A DNA stretch of 64,000 nt from an uncultured Draconibacterium sp. (GTDB taxonomy: Bacteria; Bacteroidota; Bacteroidia; Bacteroidales; Prolixibacteraceae). The stretch lies in contig NZ_OY781365.1 of NCBI RefSeq assembly GCF_963676815.1, positions 6,172,501-6,236,500 of the forward strand, written 5' to 3'. The position numbers and the translations under genes are program-made. Positions within the stretch are counted from its first letter, which is position 1, and each line of letters opens with the position of its first letter. Shown in pieces: positions 25,557-33,617 of this stretch. Under the pieces are notes generated by a model. The model saw only the letters and a program-made list of their open reading frames with translations, was not told the DNA's origin and did not search any database.

Positions 25557-27398
25557 TTATTCCTTTTCTTTAATCCCAAACTTAGCATCAACCTTTACAA
25601 ACGGCAGCACCAAAAAGATCGGGATGGTACAGATCATTACCCAAACAAAGAAACTCTGGTAACCGATTATTTCCTGTAACCAGCCACTCAGCATTCCCGG
25701 AATCATCATTCCCAGCGCCATAAAACCGGTTGTGATAGCGTAGTGGGCTGTTTTGTGTTTTCCTTCCGAAACGTAAATAGAGAAAAGCATATAGGCCGTA
25801 AATCCAAAACCATAGCCAAACTGCTCAATCACAACCGCAGCTGAAATCCACCATAACGATGTTGGATTAAACAACGACAGCAGCAAATAACAAAGATTGG
25901 GAAGGTTAATGGCCAGCGCCATCCACCACAGCCAGTGTTTTAGGCCTTTGCGTGAGGCTACAATTCCGCCTAAAATACCGCCAATCGTGAGCGCGATCAT
26001 TCCGGCGGTTCCGTATACCAAACCAAGATCGCCGGTAGTAATTCCCAGTCCTCCGGCTTCGCGGGCATCAAGCAAAAACGGCGAGGCCATTTTCACCAGC
26101 TGCGATTCGGCCAGTCGGTACAACAAAAGGAACAGCATAATCGAAACGATCTCCTTTTTCCGGAAAAAGGCGGCGAAGGTTTCGAAAAATTCGCCCATCA
26201 CACTTTTGCCTTCAGTTTTGTTGGCAACATCGCTGGCCGGATGCGGCAATGCAAACCTGTGATACAACGAAAAGGCCACAAACAATACGGCTATACAAGC
26301 CATAACCACCAGCCAGGCAAAGCGTATATTTCCCGAGCGACCAACAAAAGTTGTCTGCGTGGCTTTCTTCAGCTTCGGATCGAGCTGAACAACAGCAAAA
26401 GCAGGTTTACCCCAGTTGGTTTCGTTAAATACGTAACGGTAAGTCTGCACCAGTTTTATGCTGGCATCGCCTTTTTCGTAACCAAAATTCAGCACCACTT
26501 CTTCGCCAGCTTCGGGCTTTGTTGACAGCTGAATTGGAATGATGGCCAGGTTTCCAACTTCCGAACTCAGGTCAACTGTCTCTTTATTGAATTTTTCTTT
26601 CAGTGTTTCTTTTAAAGGTGTAGACACTTTTCTAGTCCACCAGCCGGCATCTTTTGTAGCCACCGGAGTTTCGCTGGCATAAAAGTTATTCTGAATATTC
26701 CAGTCATCCACTCTTTTCTTTAGTTCAGCCGCCTGATCTTTTGTTACCAAACCGATAGGCACTTTTAACTCTTCCTCCGACACAAAATATATATCGCCAG
26801 CTTCGTGCAATTGTTGGTAGCTTTCAGGATTAAACGAAATTTCCTGAACGGGAATATTCTGAGCCGTAATAGTTACTTCAAGCGGTTCCAAACCTGTTGC
26901 AGTTTCCAAAGCTCCGGCAAGAATTACCAAAAGTCCCTGCCCCGTTAGCATGGCAAAGCGGTAAAAGGTACTTCTTATGCCCACAAAAAACGACTGATCG
27001 CCCTGCGACAAACCCAGCATATAAAAACCATCGGCAGCAATGTCGTGTGTTGCCGAGCTAAAGGCCAGCAACCAGAAAAACGCCAGCGTGTATTGGAAGA
27101 AGTTGCTGACAGGAATGGTAAATGCTACACCGGCCAACCCAACACCAACCACCAATTGCATAATCACAATCCAAAAACGTTTGGTTTTCAGCAAATCCAC
27201 AATCGGACTCCACAAGGGTTTAATCACCCACGGCAAATACAGCCAGCTGGTGTACAAAGCGATGTCGGTATTTGATATGCCCAGCCGTTTGTACATGATC
27301 ACCGAGAGGGTCATTACAATTACATAGGGTAATCCTTCTGCAAAATAAAGTGTGGGAATCCAAAACCAGGGATTGCGTTGTGTTTTTGTTTTAGCCAT
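25557..27398 (-). CDS. AmpG-like MFS muropeptide permease with large loop insertion
   Basis: 613 residues from ATG 27398 (MAKTKTQRNPW); the frame continues to 27473, but that would overlap the GH9 stop region. Helices begin at residue ~11 with WFWIPTLYFAEGLPY, close to AmpG. About residues 165-357 form a hydrophilic insertion, probably extracytoplasmic, between membrane halves, which classical AmpG lacks. The gene ends the amidase-GT2-DUF4922-SpoIID-GH9 operon. Its likely job is import of anhydro-muropeptides; the context supports this more than specific residues do. Confidence 0.8.
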   Translation of the reverse strand: MAKTKTQRNPWFWIPTLYFAEGLPYVIVMTLSVIMYKRLGISNTDIALYTSWLYLPWVIKPLWSPIVDLLKTKRFWIVIMQLVVGVGLAGVAFTIPVSNFFQYTLAFFWLLAFSSATHDIAADGFYMLGLSQGDQSFFVGIRSTFYRFAMLTGQGLLVILAGALETATGLEPLEVTITAQNIPVQEISFNPESYQQLHEAGDIYFVSEEELKVPIGLVTKDQAAELKKRVDDWNIQNNFYASETPVATKDAGWWTRKVSTPLKETLKEKFNKETVDLSSEVGNLAIIPIQLSTKPEAGEEVVLNFGYEKGDASIKLVQTYRYVFNETNWGKPAFAVVQLDPKLKKATQTTFVGRSGNIRFAWLVVMACIAVLFVAFSLYHRFALPHPASDVANKTEGKSVMGEFFETFAAFFRKKEIVSIMLFLLLYRLAESQLVKMASPFLLDAREAGGLGITTGDLGLVYGTAGMIALTIGGILGGIVASRKGLKHWLWWMALAINLPNLCYLLLSLFNPTSLWWISAAVVIEQFGYGFGFTAYMLFSIYVSEGKHKTAHYAITTGFMALGMMIPGMLSGWLQEIIGYQSFFVWVMICTIPIFLVLPFVKVDAKFGIKEKE

Positions 27399-27426
27399 GT
27401 TGGTTGATCGGTTTATTTGTTGAAAT

Positions 27427-29880
27427 CTATGGTAATCCATTAAAATGATATCCTTTTGCCTGCAAGCGTTCAATCAATTCTTCCAAACGAAGATAAAATT
27501 TATCTGTCCTTTTTTCTTCAGTTCCGGGATGAATCAGCATAATTACGCCATTTAGTCCCCGCTCCTCCTCCATCTGAAAGATGCTTTCTAAGATTTCATC
27601 AGAAGACATATAATTCGCCATATCAGGAGTCGTATAATCTGCATTGCTTCGTATTCCTGGCGAAAAGTTAACGGTTGTCAGGCCAAGTGCATCAGCCCAG
27701 TTTACCGTCGCCAAGTTGTACCATTCGTAAGGCGGCAGAAACCAGCTTGCATTTTCACTGTCGATTCCAAATTGCTGCAAAGCCTTATAGTTTTCTTTCA
27801 AATCCTGTTCAAAAGTATTCCGGTTAACAAGCAGCGAATCCCGCTTGGTCCAGTCGCAATACAACAGATGTTTATCAGAATGCGCGCCCACATAATGTCC
27901 GTTTTTAATCACTTTTTTTATGAGTGATTGAAATTGTTTGTCGCGCAAAAAGTCGCCGGTAAAAAAGAACGATGCCTTGCAATCCTTTTTGTCAAGCGTC
28001 TTTAAAATATGTTCAGCACCTTCAGCTTTATCGTGTGCCGAAAACACCAGGTAAATATTTTTTTCTGCAGGCTGAATGTAACGGATAGCTCCCTGTGCAT
28101 CTTTTTTATACTCTTCCTGCTGATCACTCCCCATTTTTTCCATTGCCGATAAATAGTAACTCAGACTTGCCGTTCCGTCCATGGTGGGTTCGTTCGATGA
28201 ATAATCACCCAAATCATCGTGGTAAACCGCTTTGCCCTTGTTAAAGGCTTCAAACGGATCGGGTTGCTGAATTTCAATACCGATAAGTCCTGAAAAAATG
28301 GAATTATAAACCGGTCCGTCAACCAGTCCTCCATAAGTGGTTTCACCCAAAATTTTGGTGAAGGATGAATGCGGCTCTTGTGGATTATCACCTCCTGCCG
28401 GCAAACCACAGATCATGCTAGTTCCCCACGGATTACAACCAAAAAGCCAGTCGCGCAAGGCAGCTTCCATTTCGGCAAATGATCGGTCGCCGGTTATTTC
28501 ATCGTAAGCACGAGCCTGCGTAATAGCTGCTGCCACCAAATTGTTTGAGCACCAGATAAAAGGAATACCATTCAGGAAAGGATCATCTTTCCCCCGATCG
28601 TAAAGATGCGTTAATCCCTGCTTTAAATAAGTTGCAAAAGTTTCATCCTTTTCGGCCAGCTTAACATGCCCAAGATTTACGAATGGGTAAAACTGATAAT
28701 GACGCGCAAAACCTGTCGACATCCAGGGTGTAACACTCTCAACACTACCCCATTTTTTGGCTTCGGTTAAGTAATAAGCATCACCGGTTAACTGATATAA
28801 AGTTGTGGCTGCCAATTCAAGGTCATCCACATAATTGGCTTCCTCGTAAAAATATGGCGACACATTACAAGCTGTTTGACATGCTCCCAAATCACTCAAT
28901 GCAAACGTGTAAGCTTCGGCAGCTTTAGCTGCTATTTGTTTGGCGAACTCCGGGTAATGTTCTTTCATCATCATCGCTCCCAAAGCAAATGCCGATGCAT
29001 ATTTTGCTGCACTCGACGAAACACCGGTCGTGCGGTTTTTATGTTCCGCCAGCCCCTGCGGTTTTCCGGTAACAAAATACACCGGGCGGTAAGTTCCTTC
29101 CAGTCCGTAGCTCACCGTATCATTATTGGGCAAACGATACCCGCGGTGGTCTCTGTCATCGGCAATCTGGTTATACATCTCTCCTGCCGAGGGATTCATT
29201 TTTACCATCCAGTCGAGGCCCCATTTTGCTTCATCCAGAATGTCGGGAATTCCGTTTGTTCCGGATTCACCGTTCTCCCGGAAATCATCTTTAAAAACGG
29301 CAGGATTCTGCTCGTAGGCATACAACAACTGATAAGTAGCGTTGGCCGAAGTTGTAAGATATTGCAGGTAATCAGAAGCATCGTGCCAGCCACCAGTCAC
29401 ATCAATTTTCTGCCCCGTTTTCGTTGGATGATCCACAATAATTCCATCGTGCAAATGACAAGAATCTTTTAAATAAGGATTGTAACCACAACGTTGTTGG
29501 CGCATATAATTCAGCAGAAAATCTGCTGTTCCTTCGTATACATCAGGTGCTATTTGAAAAGCCGGCGAATGTGTATCACCTAGTTGAATGTAATAACCGC
29601 CGCGCTTTGTTACCGCTGAAAAATCAAGGCGAAAAGCGGTTGCCATTCCCCAATCGGTGCCATCAACTTGCTTTACTTCTGCCTCATAAACCAGTTTATC
29701 GTTTAAAGCATCAAACACCTGGAACTGTTCGGCGTTTTCCGCTTCGGTTGAAAGAAAAACAGTCACCTTTACTGACTGCGGCAAGTAGCCCAATTGATTG
29801 ACACGAATAACTTTTTGTTGCGCAAAAACACATGCAACAACAAACACCAGAACAAATGAGAGAAACGCCCGTTTGGTCAT
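27427..29880 (-). CDS. GH9 glycoside hydrolase fused to CE4-like deacetylase domain
   Basis: 817 residues with a signal peptide (~1-20). An N-terminal Ig-like CelD_N domain (~22-110) precedes the GH9 (alpha/alpha)6 barrel: GGWHDASD at 163-170 is the DAGD-type catalytic-base motif and Glu564 in SSNEPTMDG the likely acid. Residues ~598-817 form a NodB/CE4-like domain with metal motif HSDKH at 667-671 and FSAHDK at 613-618 in place of the usual TFDDG, and LPPYEWY without the usual Arg. The deacetylase may therefore be altered. In a peptidoglycan operon, a glucosaminidase-like rather than cellulase role is plausible. One base separates it from the SpoIID gene. Confidence 0.88.
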   Translation of the reverse strand: MTKRAFLSFVLVFVVACVFAQQKVIRVNQLGYLPQSVKVTVFLSTEAENAEQFQVFDALNDKLVYEAEVKQVDGTDWGMATAFRLDFSAVTKRGGYYIQLGDTHSPAFQIAPDVYEGTADFLLNYMRQQRCGYNPYLKDSCHLHDGIIVDHPTKTGQKIDVTGGWHDASDYLQYLTTSANATYQLLYAYEQNPAVFKDDFRENGESGTNGIPDILDEAKWGLDWMVKMNPSAGEMYNQIADDRDHRGYRLPNNDTVSYGLEGTYRPVYFVTGKPQGLAEHKNRTTGVSSSAAKYASAFALGAMMMKEHYPEFAKQIAAKAAEAYTFALSDLGACQTACNVSPYFYEEANYVDDLELAATTLYQLTGDAYYLTEAKKWGSVESVTPWMSTGFARHYQFYPFVNLGHVKLAEKDETFATYLKQGLTHLYDRGKDDPFLNGIPFIWCSNNLVAAAITQARAYDEITGDRSFAEMEAALRDWLFGCNPWGTSMICGLPAGGDNPQEPHSSFTKILGETTYGGLVDGPVYNSIFSGLIGIEIQQPDPFEAFNKGKAVYHDDLGDYSSNEPTMDGTASLSYYLSAMEKMGSDQQEEYKKDAQGAIRYIQPAEKNIYLVFSAHDKAEGAEHILKTLDKKDCKASFFFTGDFLRDKQFQSLIKKVIKNGHYVGAHSDKHLLYCDWTKRDSLLVNRNTFEQDLKENYKALQQFGIDSENASWFLPPYEWYNLATVNWADALGLTTVNFSPGIRSNADYTTPDMANYMSSDEILESIFQMEEERGLNGVIMLIHPGTEEKRTDKFYLRLEELIERLQAKGYHFNGLP

Positions 29881-29881
29881 G

Positions 29882-31213
29882 CTAGTATCGTTTTTCCAGG
29901 TCTATATTTTTAAAATAATGATTCAGAATTTCGTCGTATTTATAGCCTTTGTGGCCCATTACGGCAGCACCGATCTGGCACAATCCAACACCATGTCCCC
30001 AGCCGGCTCCCTGCAAAATAATCTTACCGGGCACACCATCAACAACATCCTCTTTTTCCACCAGAAATGCCGAGCTGTATAAATGCGACTCGCTCAGCCA
30101 CCTGCGGATTTCCAGTTCTTTTCCAACTGTTAACGTCTTTTTCGAACCAACAATTTTTAGTTTTATCAATCGTCCTGAAACGCCTCGTTCAACCGGGATC
30201 ATATCCAGGATCTTTCCAAAATCGTGTCCCGATCGTTTTAAAATCAAGGCAGAGAGTTCATCCTGACTGTACTCTACTGTCCAGCGGTAAAAATCATTAG
30301 CGGTCCAGTCGTATTCGTTCAGCACCTGTTTCAGCACCTCTTCATCATCGGTGTTACAAAACGCTTCAGGAGCATTTTTTAGCCACGGAACGGCATTTTC
30401 TTCCAGTGTCAAATCAGTTTCGAAACCTTTGGGTGGCACCGGATTATCAATCACCGCCGTTAAATACGGATGATTTACAGGTTCCCAGCAATTTTCGAAA
30501 AGCTCGGCAATACCGCCACAACATTTCGAGAAACGTGCATCGCAAATCACACCATTATATGCAAGTACTACGCCGGCCGTTTCGTTTACCGCCTTCACCA
30601 CATTCGGATTGTGCGAACGCGTTGTTCCCTGGTAGCGCTGGCAATGATCGTCGGCACAAACATGAAAATTCGTATGATCTTCGCGGTCGTACCACTTAAT
30701 GTATTCATCGTCAGTTTCAAAAGTGCTTTCGTAGGTTTCTCCGGCATCGGTTAGTTTATCCTGCTTTTCGGTTTGTGCAATTAACCAGCTACGCGAAATT
30801 ATAGCGTGCGCCTTCAAAAGATCAAGTGAACTTTGGGCACTCATTTCCGACGAAATTACACTGATCAGGTAATCTTCAATCGAAAGAATATTTACAGCTG
30901 TAATTTGTCCTTCTTCGATGATAAATTTCAAAGCCCCCTGAAATTTCTGATCTTCCTTTTGCTCCCAATGAAAATTTACACCGATGGTTACATCTTTTAA
31001 TTCAAACTCCGAGTTATCCTTGTCTAGCGGCATAAAATATAATTTATCGCCACTGATTTCTGAGTCGGCAAGCTGCAGCGTTTCATTTTCGAAACGTACT
31101 GTTCCATCGCCCGAAAAAGTATGTTTTGTACCCACCAGCTGGTATTCGCCGTGAAGTTTAAAATCGATTTTATCGGCACTCATTATGCCTACATGAATAT
31201 TGGGACTGCTCAT
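29882..31213 (-). CDS. SpoIID/LytB-domain protein without signal peptide
   Basis: 443 residues. The SpoIID core is clear: NILSIEDYLISVISSEMSAQ with the catalytic Glu at ~123, HAIISRSWLIAQ, and the C-terminal GWGHGVGLCQIGAAVM. SpoIID proteins are lytic transglycosylases that cut glycan lacking peptides. No signal peptide or membrane segment is visible at the N-terminus (MSSPNIHVGIMSADKIDF), unlike sporulation SpoIID, so a cytoplasmic role on imported fragments is possible. Start and DUF4922 stop overlap as ATGA, showing translational coupling. Confidence 0.85.
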   Translation of the reverse strand: MSSPNIHVGIMSADKIDFKLHGEYQLVGTKHTFSGDGTVRFENETLQLADSEISGDKLYFMPLDKDNSEFELKDVTIGVNFHWEQKEDQKFQGALKFIIEEGQITAVNILSIEDYLISVISSEMSAQSSLDLLKAHAIISRSWLIAQTEKQDKLTDAGETYESTFETDDEYIKWYDREDHTNFHVCADDHCQRYQGTTRSHNPNVVKAVNETAGVVLAYNGVICDARFSKCCGGIAELFENCWEPVNHPYLTAVIDNPVPPKGFETDLTLEENAVPWLKNAPEAFCNTDDEEVLKQVLNEYDWTANDFYRWTVEYSQDELSALILKRSGHDFGKILDMIPVERGVSGRLIKLKIVGSKKTLTVGKELEIRRWLSESHLYSSAFLVEKEDVVDGVPGKIILQGAGWGHGVGLCQIGAAVMGHKGYKYDEILNHYFKNIDLEKRY

Positions 31214-32148
31214 TGTTTAAGTTTTGTAGTTAGTTTATCAAATTGGTCGACAGGCAATAAAACCTGTTTTAGTATACTTTCTATATCGGCTTTCTCGATC
31301 TTCAAAAAATCTTTTTCCTGTGGAGTAATTAACACTCCTCCCATGTCAACCGAAGCCGGACTGATAAGAATATTCTCTTTGCCATCGGCAAAATACTGCG
31401 ACGGACGATGCAATGCGCGTGGAAAAACCAGAATCCTCCATACTCCATTGATATAACGGGTAAGAATATTTAGCATCGGTTCCTCTTCACTTTCTTGATT
31501 TTCAAGCTCTGAATAAATGAATGCAAATGCATTAATCATGTACATTTTACTCGCTGATTCCAATACAAAAAAGTTGCGAAGTCCATCTTTTATGGCACAG
31601 TAATTCACATTGTCTTTTACCCATATATCACCGTATTTTTCCTTTAATGCGGTCATTTCATCATCAATGGGCATAAAACCTTTATTGCCTGCCTGAAAAT
31701 GAAAATGGTCAGGTGCCGAAGCGCCACACTTTGGACCGTTATAAAACAAGGTAAAACCTTCCATAGCCTGCGCCAGATCAAGCATATTGCCAAAATTTCC
31801 TTTTATCTGCTGTGGTGTGTGCGTAAAAGCCGGAATGGTAAAATGTTCGGGAAATATCGGGAATGGATTTACCAACACCTCATACTCACCAAAAGTTACT
31901 CCACGCTGCTCTACTGGCCGATTTGCAGCACATAAAAAACACGGGCGCGCTTCAATCGACTTTTTATCAACTTTGGCTGCCGATGAAACAATTCGTCCGG
32001 GATTGAACTGAACTTTTACCGTAAATCCATCAAACTGAAATTCGCGAACCTGAACATTCTCCAGTCCGACGAAGTTTTTCCCGGCTAATTCCCATTCCTT
32101 TTTCTGATCGGTAAGGAGTTGTTTTATTTCTGTTGAAATTGAATTCAT
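31210..32148 (-). CDS. DUF4922 protein, GalT-like nucleotidyltransferase fold
   Basis: 312 residues, cytoplasmic. It has the two hallmarks of the galT superfamily: a zinc pair CFLC at 70-73 in CFLCAANRP, matching CYLCAGN of GalT in this same window, and an active-site HFHFQ with His148, His150 and Gln152, equivalent to HPHGQ of GalT. The family DUF4922 is uncharacterised as far as I know. In an operon with peptidoglycan enzymes it could activate an amino-sugar phosphate to a UDP-sugar or act as a phosphorylase. ATGA overlaps link it to the genes on both sides. Confidence 0.75.
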   Translation of the reverse strand: MNSISTEIKQLLTDQKKEWELAGKNFVGLENVQVREFQFDGFTVKVQFNPGRIVSSAAKVDKKSIEARPCFLCAANRPVEQRGVTFGEYEVLVNPFPIFPEHFTIPAFTHTPQQIKGNFGNMLDLAQAMEGFTLFYNGPKCGASAPDHFHFQAGNKGFMPIDDEMTALKEKYGDIWVKDNVNYCAIKDGLRNFFVLESASKMYMINAFAFIYSELENQESEEEPMLNILTRYINGVWRILVFPRALHRPSQYFADGKENILISPASVDMGGVLITPQEKDFLKIEKADIESILKQVLLPVDQFDKLTTKLKQ

Positions 32149-33605
32149 TTGCGATTTTTCTTCTGGCGAGCCTTTAATTCGATCGTCCTGATACGGTCTT
32201 TGTAGGTATTATGCGAATTCATTTTTACAATATCAAGTGCAGCATCCGAGTTATCGTCCCAGCGGCGGCAGAGGTACAAATTATCGTAAATACGACCGAT
32301 CTGGTAATTTCTTGAAATAGCCAAACCAACAGCGTAATCTTCCCCGTAACTGGTATTCGGAATTTTTACATCGCGTAATACCGGCGTATAAAAAGCACGT
32401 GGTGCACCCAGACCGTTAATGCGCAAGGCATTGTTTTTACCGTTGTCCGGCGTCCATTCTTTGTGATCGATAATACCCGGTGGTATTTCTTCCAAATCGA
32501 AATTCACCAGCTGATAGGTTCCCACAACCATCGCACATTTTTCCGTGTCGAAAACATCGACCACTTTTTGCAGCGTATTTTCATCTTTATAAATATCATC
32601 GCTGTCGAGCTGCATAGCAATCATTCCGCAACGCGAATCGTGAACACCAAGGTTCCAGCATCCGCCAATTCCAAGATCTTCCCGCACCGGGATAATGTGT
32701 ACCACGCGATCATCTTTTTCTGCAAAAGATTGAATAATCGAAGTGGTTTTATCGGTAGAATGATTGTCGATAACGATCAGGTTAAAATCGAAATTCGTTT
32801 TTTGCATTAGTACCGATTCTATCGCATCAGCAATAGTTTTCTCACGGTTTCGCACCGGAATAACCACCGACGCTTTTTTCCCAAAAGACTTTTCATCCAG
32901 TTCCACCGACGTAAAATCAGGACTGATCCACGCCCCCACATCTTTTAAGTGTTCGGTTGCCGCTTGTTCCATTTCAACCTGCACCTGGCGGTTTTTCGGA
33001 TCTACATAATCAAATATTTTCTGACCGCTTTTGCGGTTATCAGTTTCATCAATGGTATATAAAAACTCAGGAATACGGAACAATTCGCCTTGCTGCGCCA
33101 CTTTTAAACGGAGGTAATACATTCCGGCATGTTCAAAATCCTGTGTCATATTTTTTACAGCCGCTTGAAATGCACCGGCTTTGTACAACACCAGCGGACC
33201 AAAATTAAAGTCGTCGCGCAAACTTCCTTCCTGGTAATCGATCACCGGATGCGTTGCCAACTTTCCTTCTTTCACCTCGTAATAATCGGAATACACCTTA
33301 ACAGCGCTTGTTAATTCTGCGGTGTCCACCATACGTTCGATGGCAAATTGTCCCAGTTTTACGGCTGTTACTTTTGTCAGCAACAAAACGTAATCCACAT
33401 CTTCCGCCAAAACAGCCATTTGTTTTACTGTTGCTGTAGTTGTCAACGAATCAAAAGAAAAAGCTTCTGCCTTTTCACCGGCTTCTTTGACCACATTTTC
33501 GGGTAAAAATATTTTATTTACTGATGGATTGGCCTGCAGTTCCCCAATCATTTCCGCCACTTGCGACCAGGCTGCAGCGGGTACGAAACAGTTAATTTTC
33601 GTCAT
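32145..33605 (-). CDS. Glycosyltransferase family 2 with degenerate N-terminal half
   Basis: 486 residues. The C-terminal part (~250-486) is a standard GT2 domain: KASVVIPVRNREKTIADAIE, VIDNHSTDKT, and QLDSDDIY as the DxD motif. The N-terminal ~230 residues look like a second, degenerate GT-A fold without clear DxD motifs. No signal peptide or transmembrane helix is seen. Its presence between a Golvesin/amidase gene and a GalT-like gene in a catabolic-looking peptidoglycan operon is unexpected; donor and acceptor are unknown. It overlaps DUF4922 by ATGA. Confidence 0.8.
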   Translation of the reverse strand: MTKINCFVPAAAWSQVAEMIGELQANPSVNKIFLPENVVKEAGEKAEAFSFDSLTTTATVKQMAVLAEDVDYVLLLTKVTAVKLGQFAIERMVDTAELTSAVKVYSDYYEVKEGKLATHPVIDYQEGSLRDDFNFGPLVLYKAGAFQAAVKNMTQDFEHAGMYYLRLKVAQQGELFRIPEFLYTIDETDNRKSGQKIFDYVDPKNRQVQVEMEQAATEHLKDVGAWISPDFTSVELDEKSFGKKASVVIPVRNREKTIADAIESVLMQKTNFDFNLIVIDNHSTDKTTSIIQSFAEKDDRVVHIIPVREDLGIGGCWNLGVHDSRCGMIAMQLDSDDIYKDENTLQKVVDVFDTEKCAMVVGTYQLVNFDLEEIPPGIIDHKEWTPDNGKNNALRINGLGAPRAFYTPVLRDVKIPNTSYGEDYAVGLAISRNYQIGRIYDNLYLCRRWDDNSDAALDIVKMNSHNTYKDRIRTIELKARQKKNRK

Positions 33606-33617
33606 TATTTAAGTCTC

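Noticed and set aside
28876..29472. 198-residue ORF opposite the GH9 gene
   Set aside because: It is the antisense shadow of a well-supported gene with catalytic motifs and shows no domain of its own.
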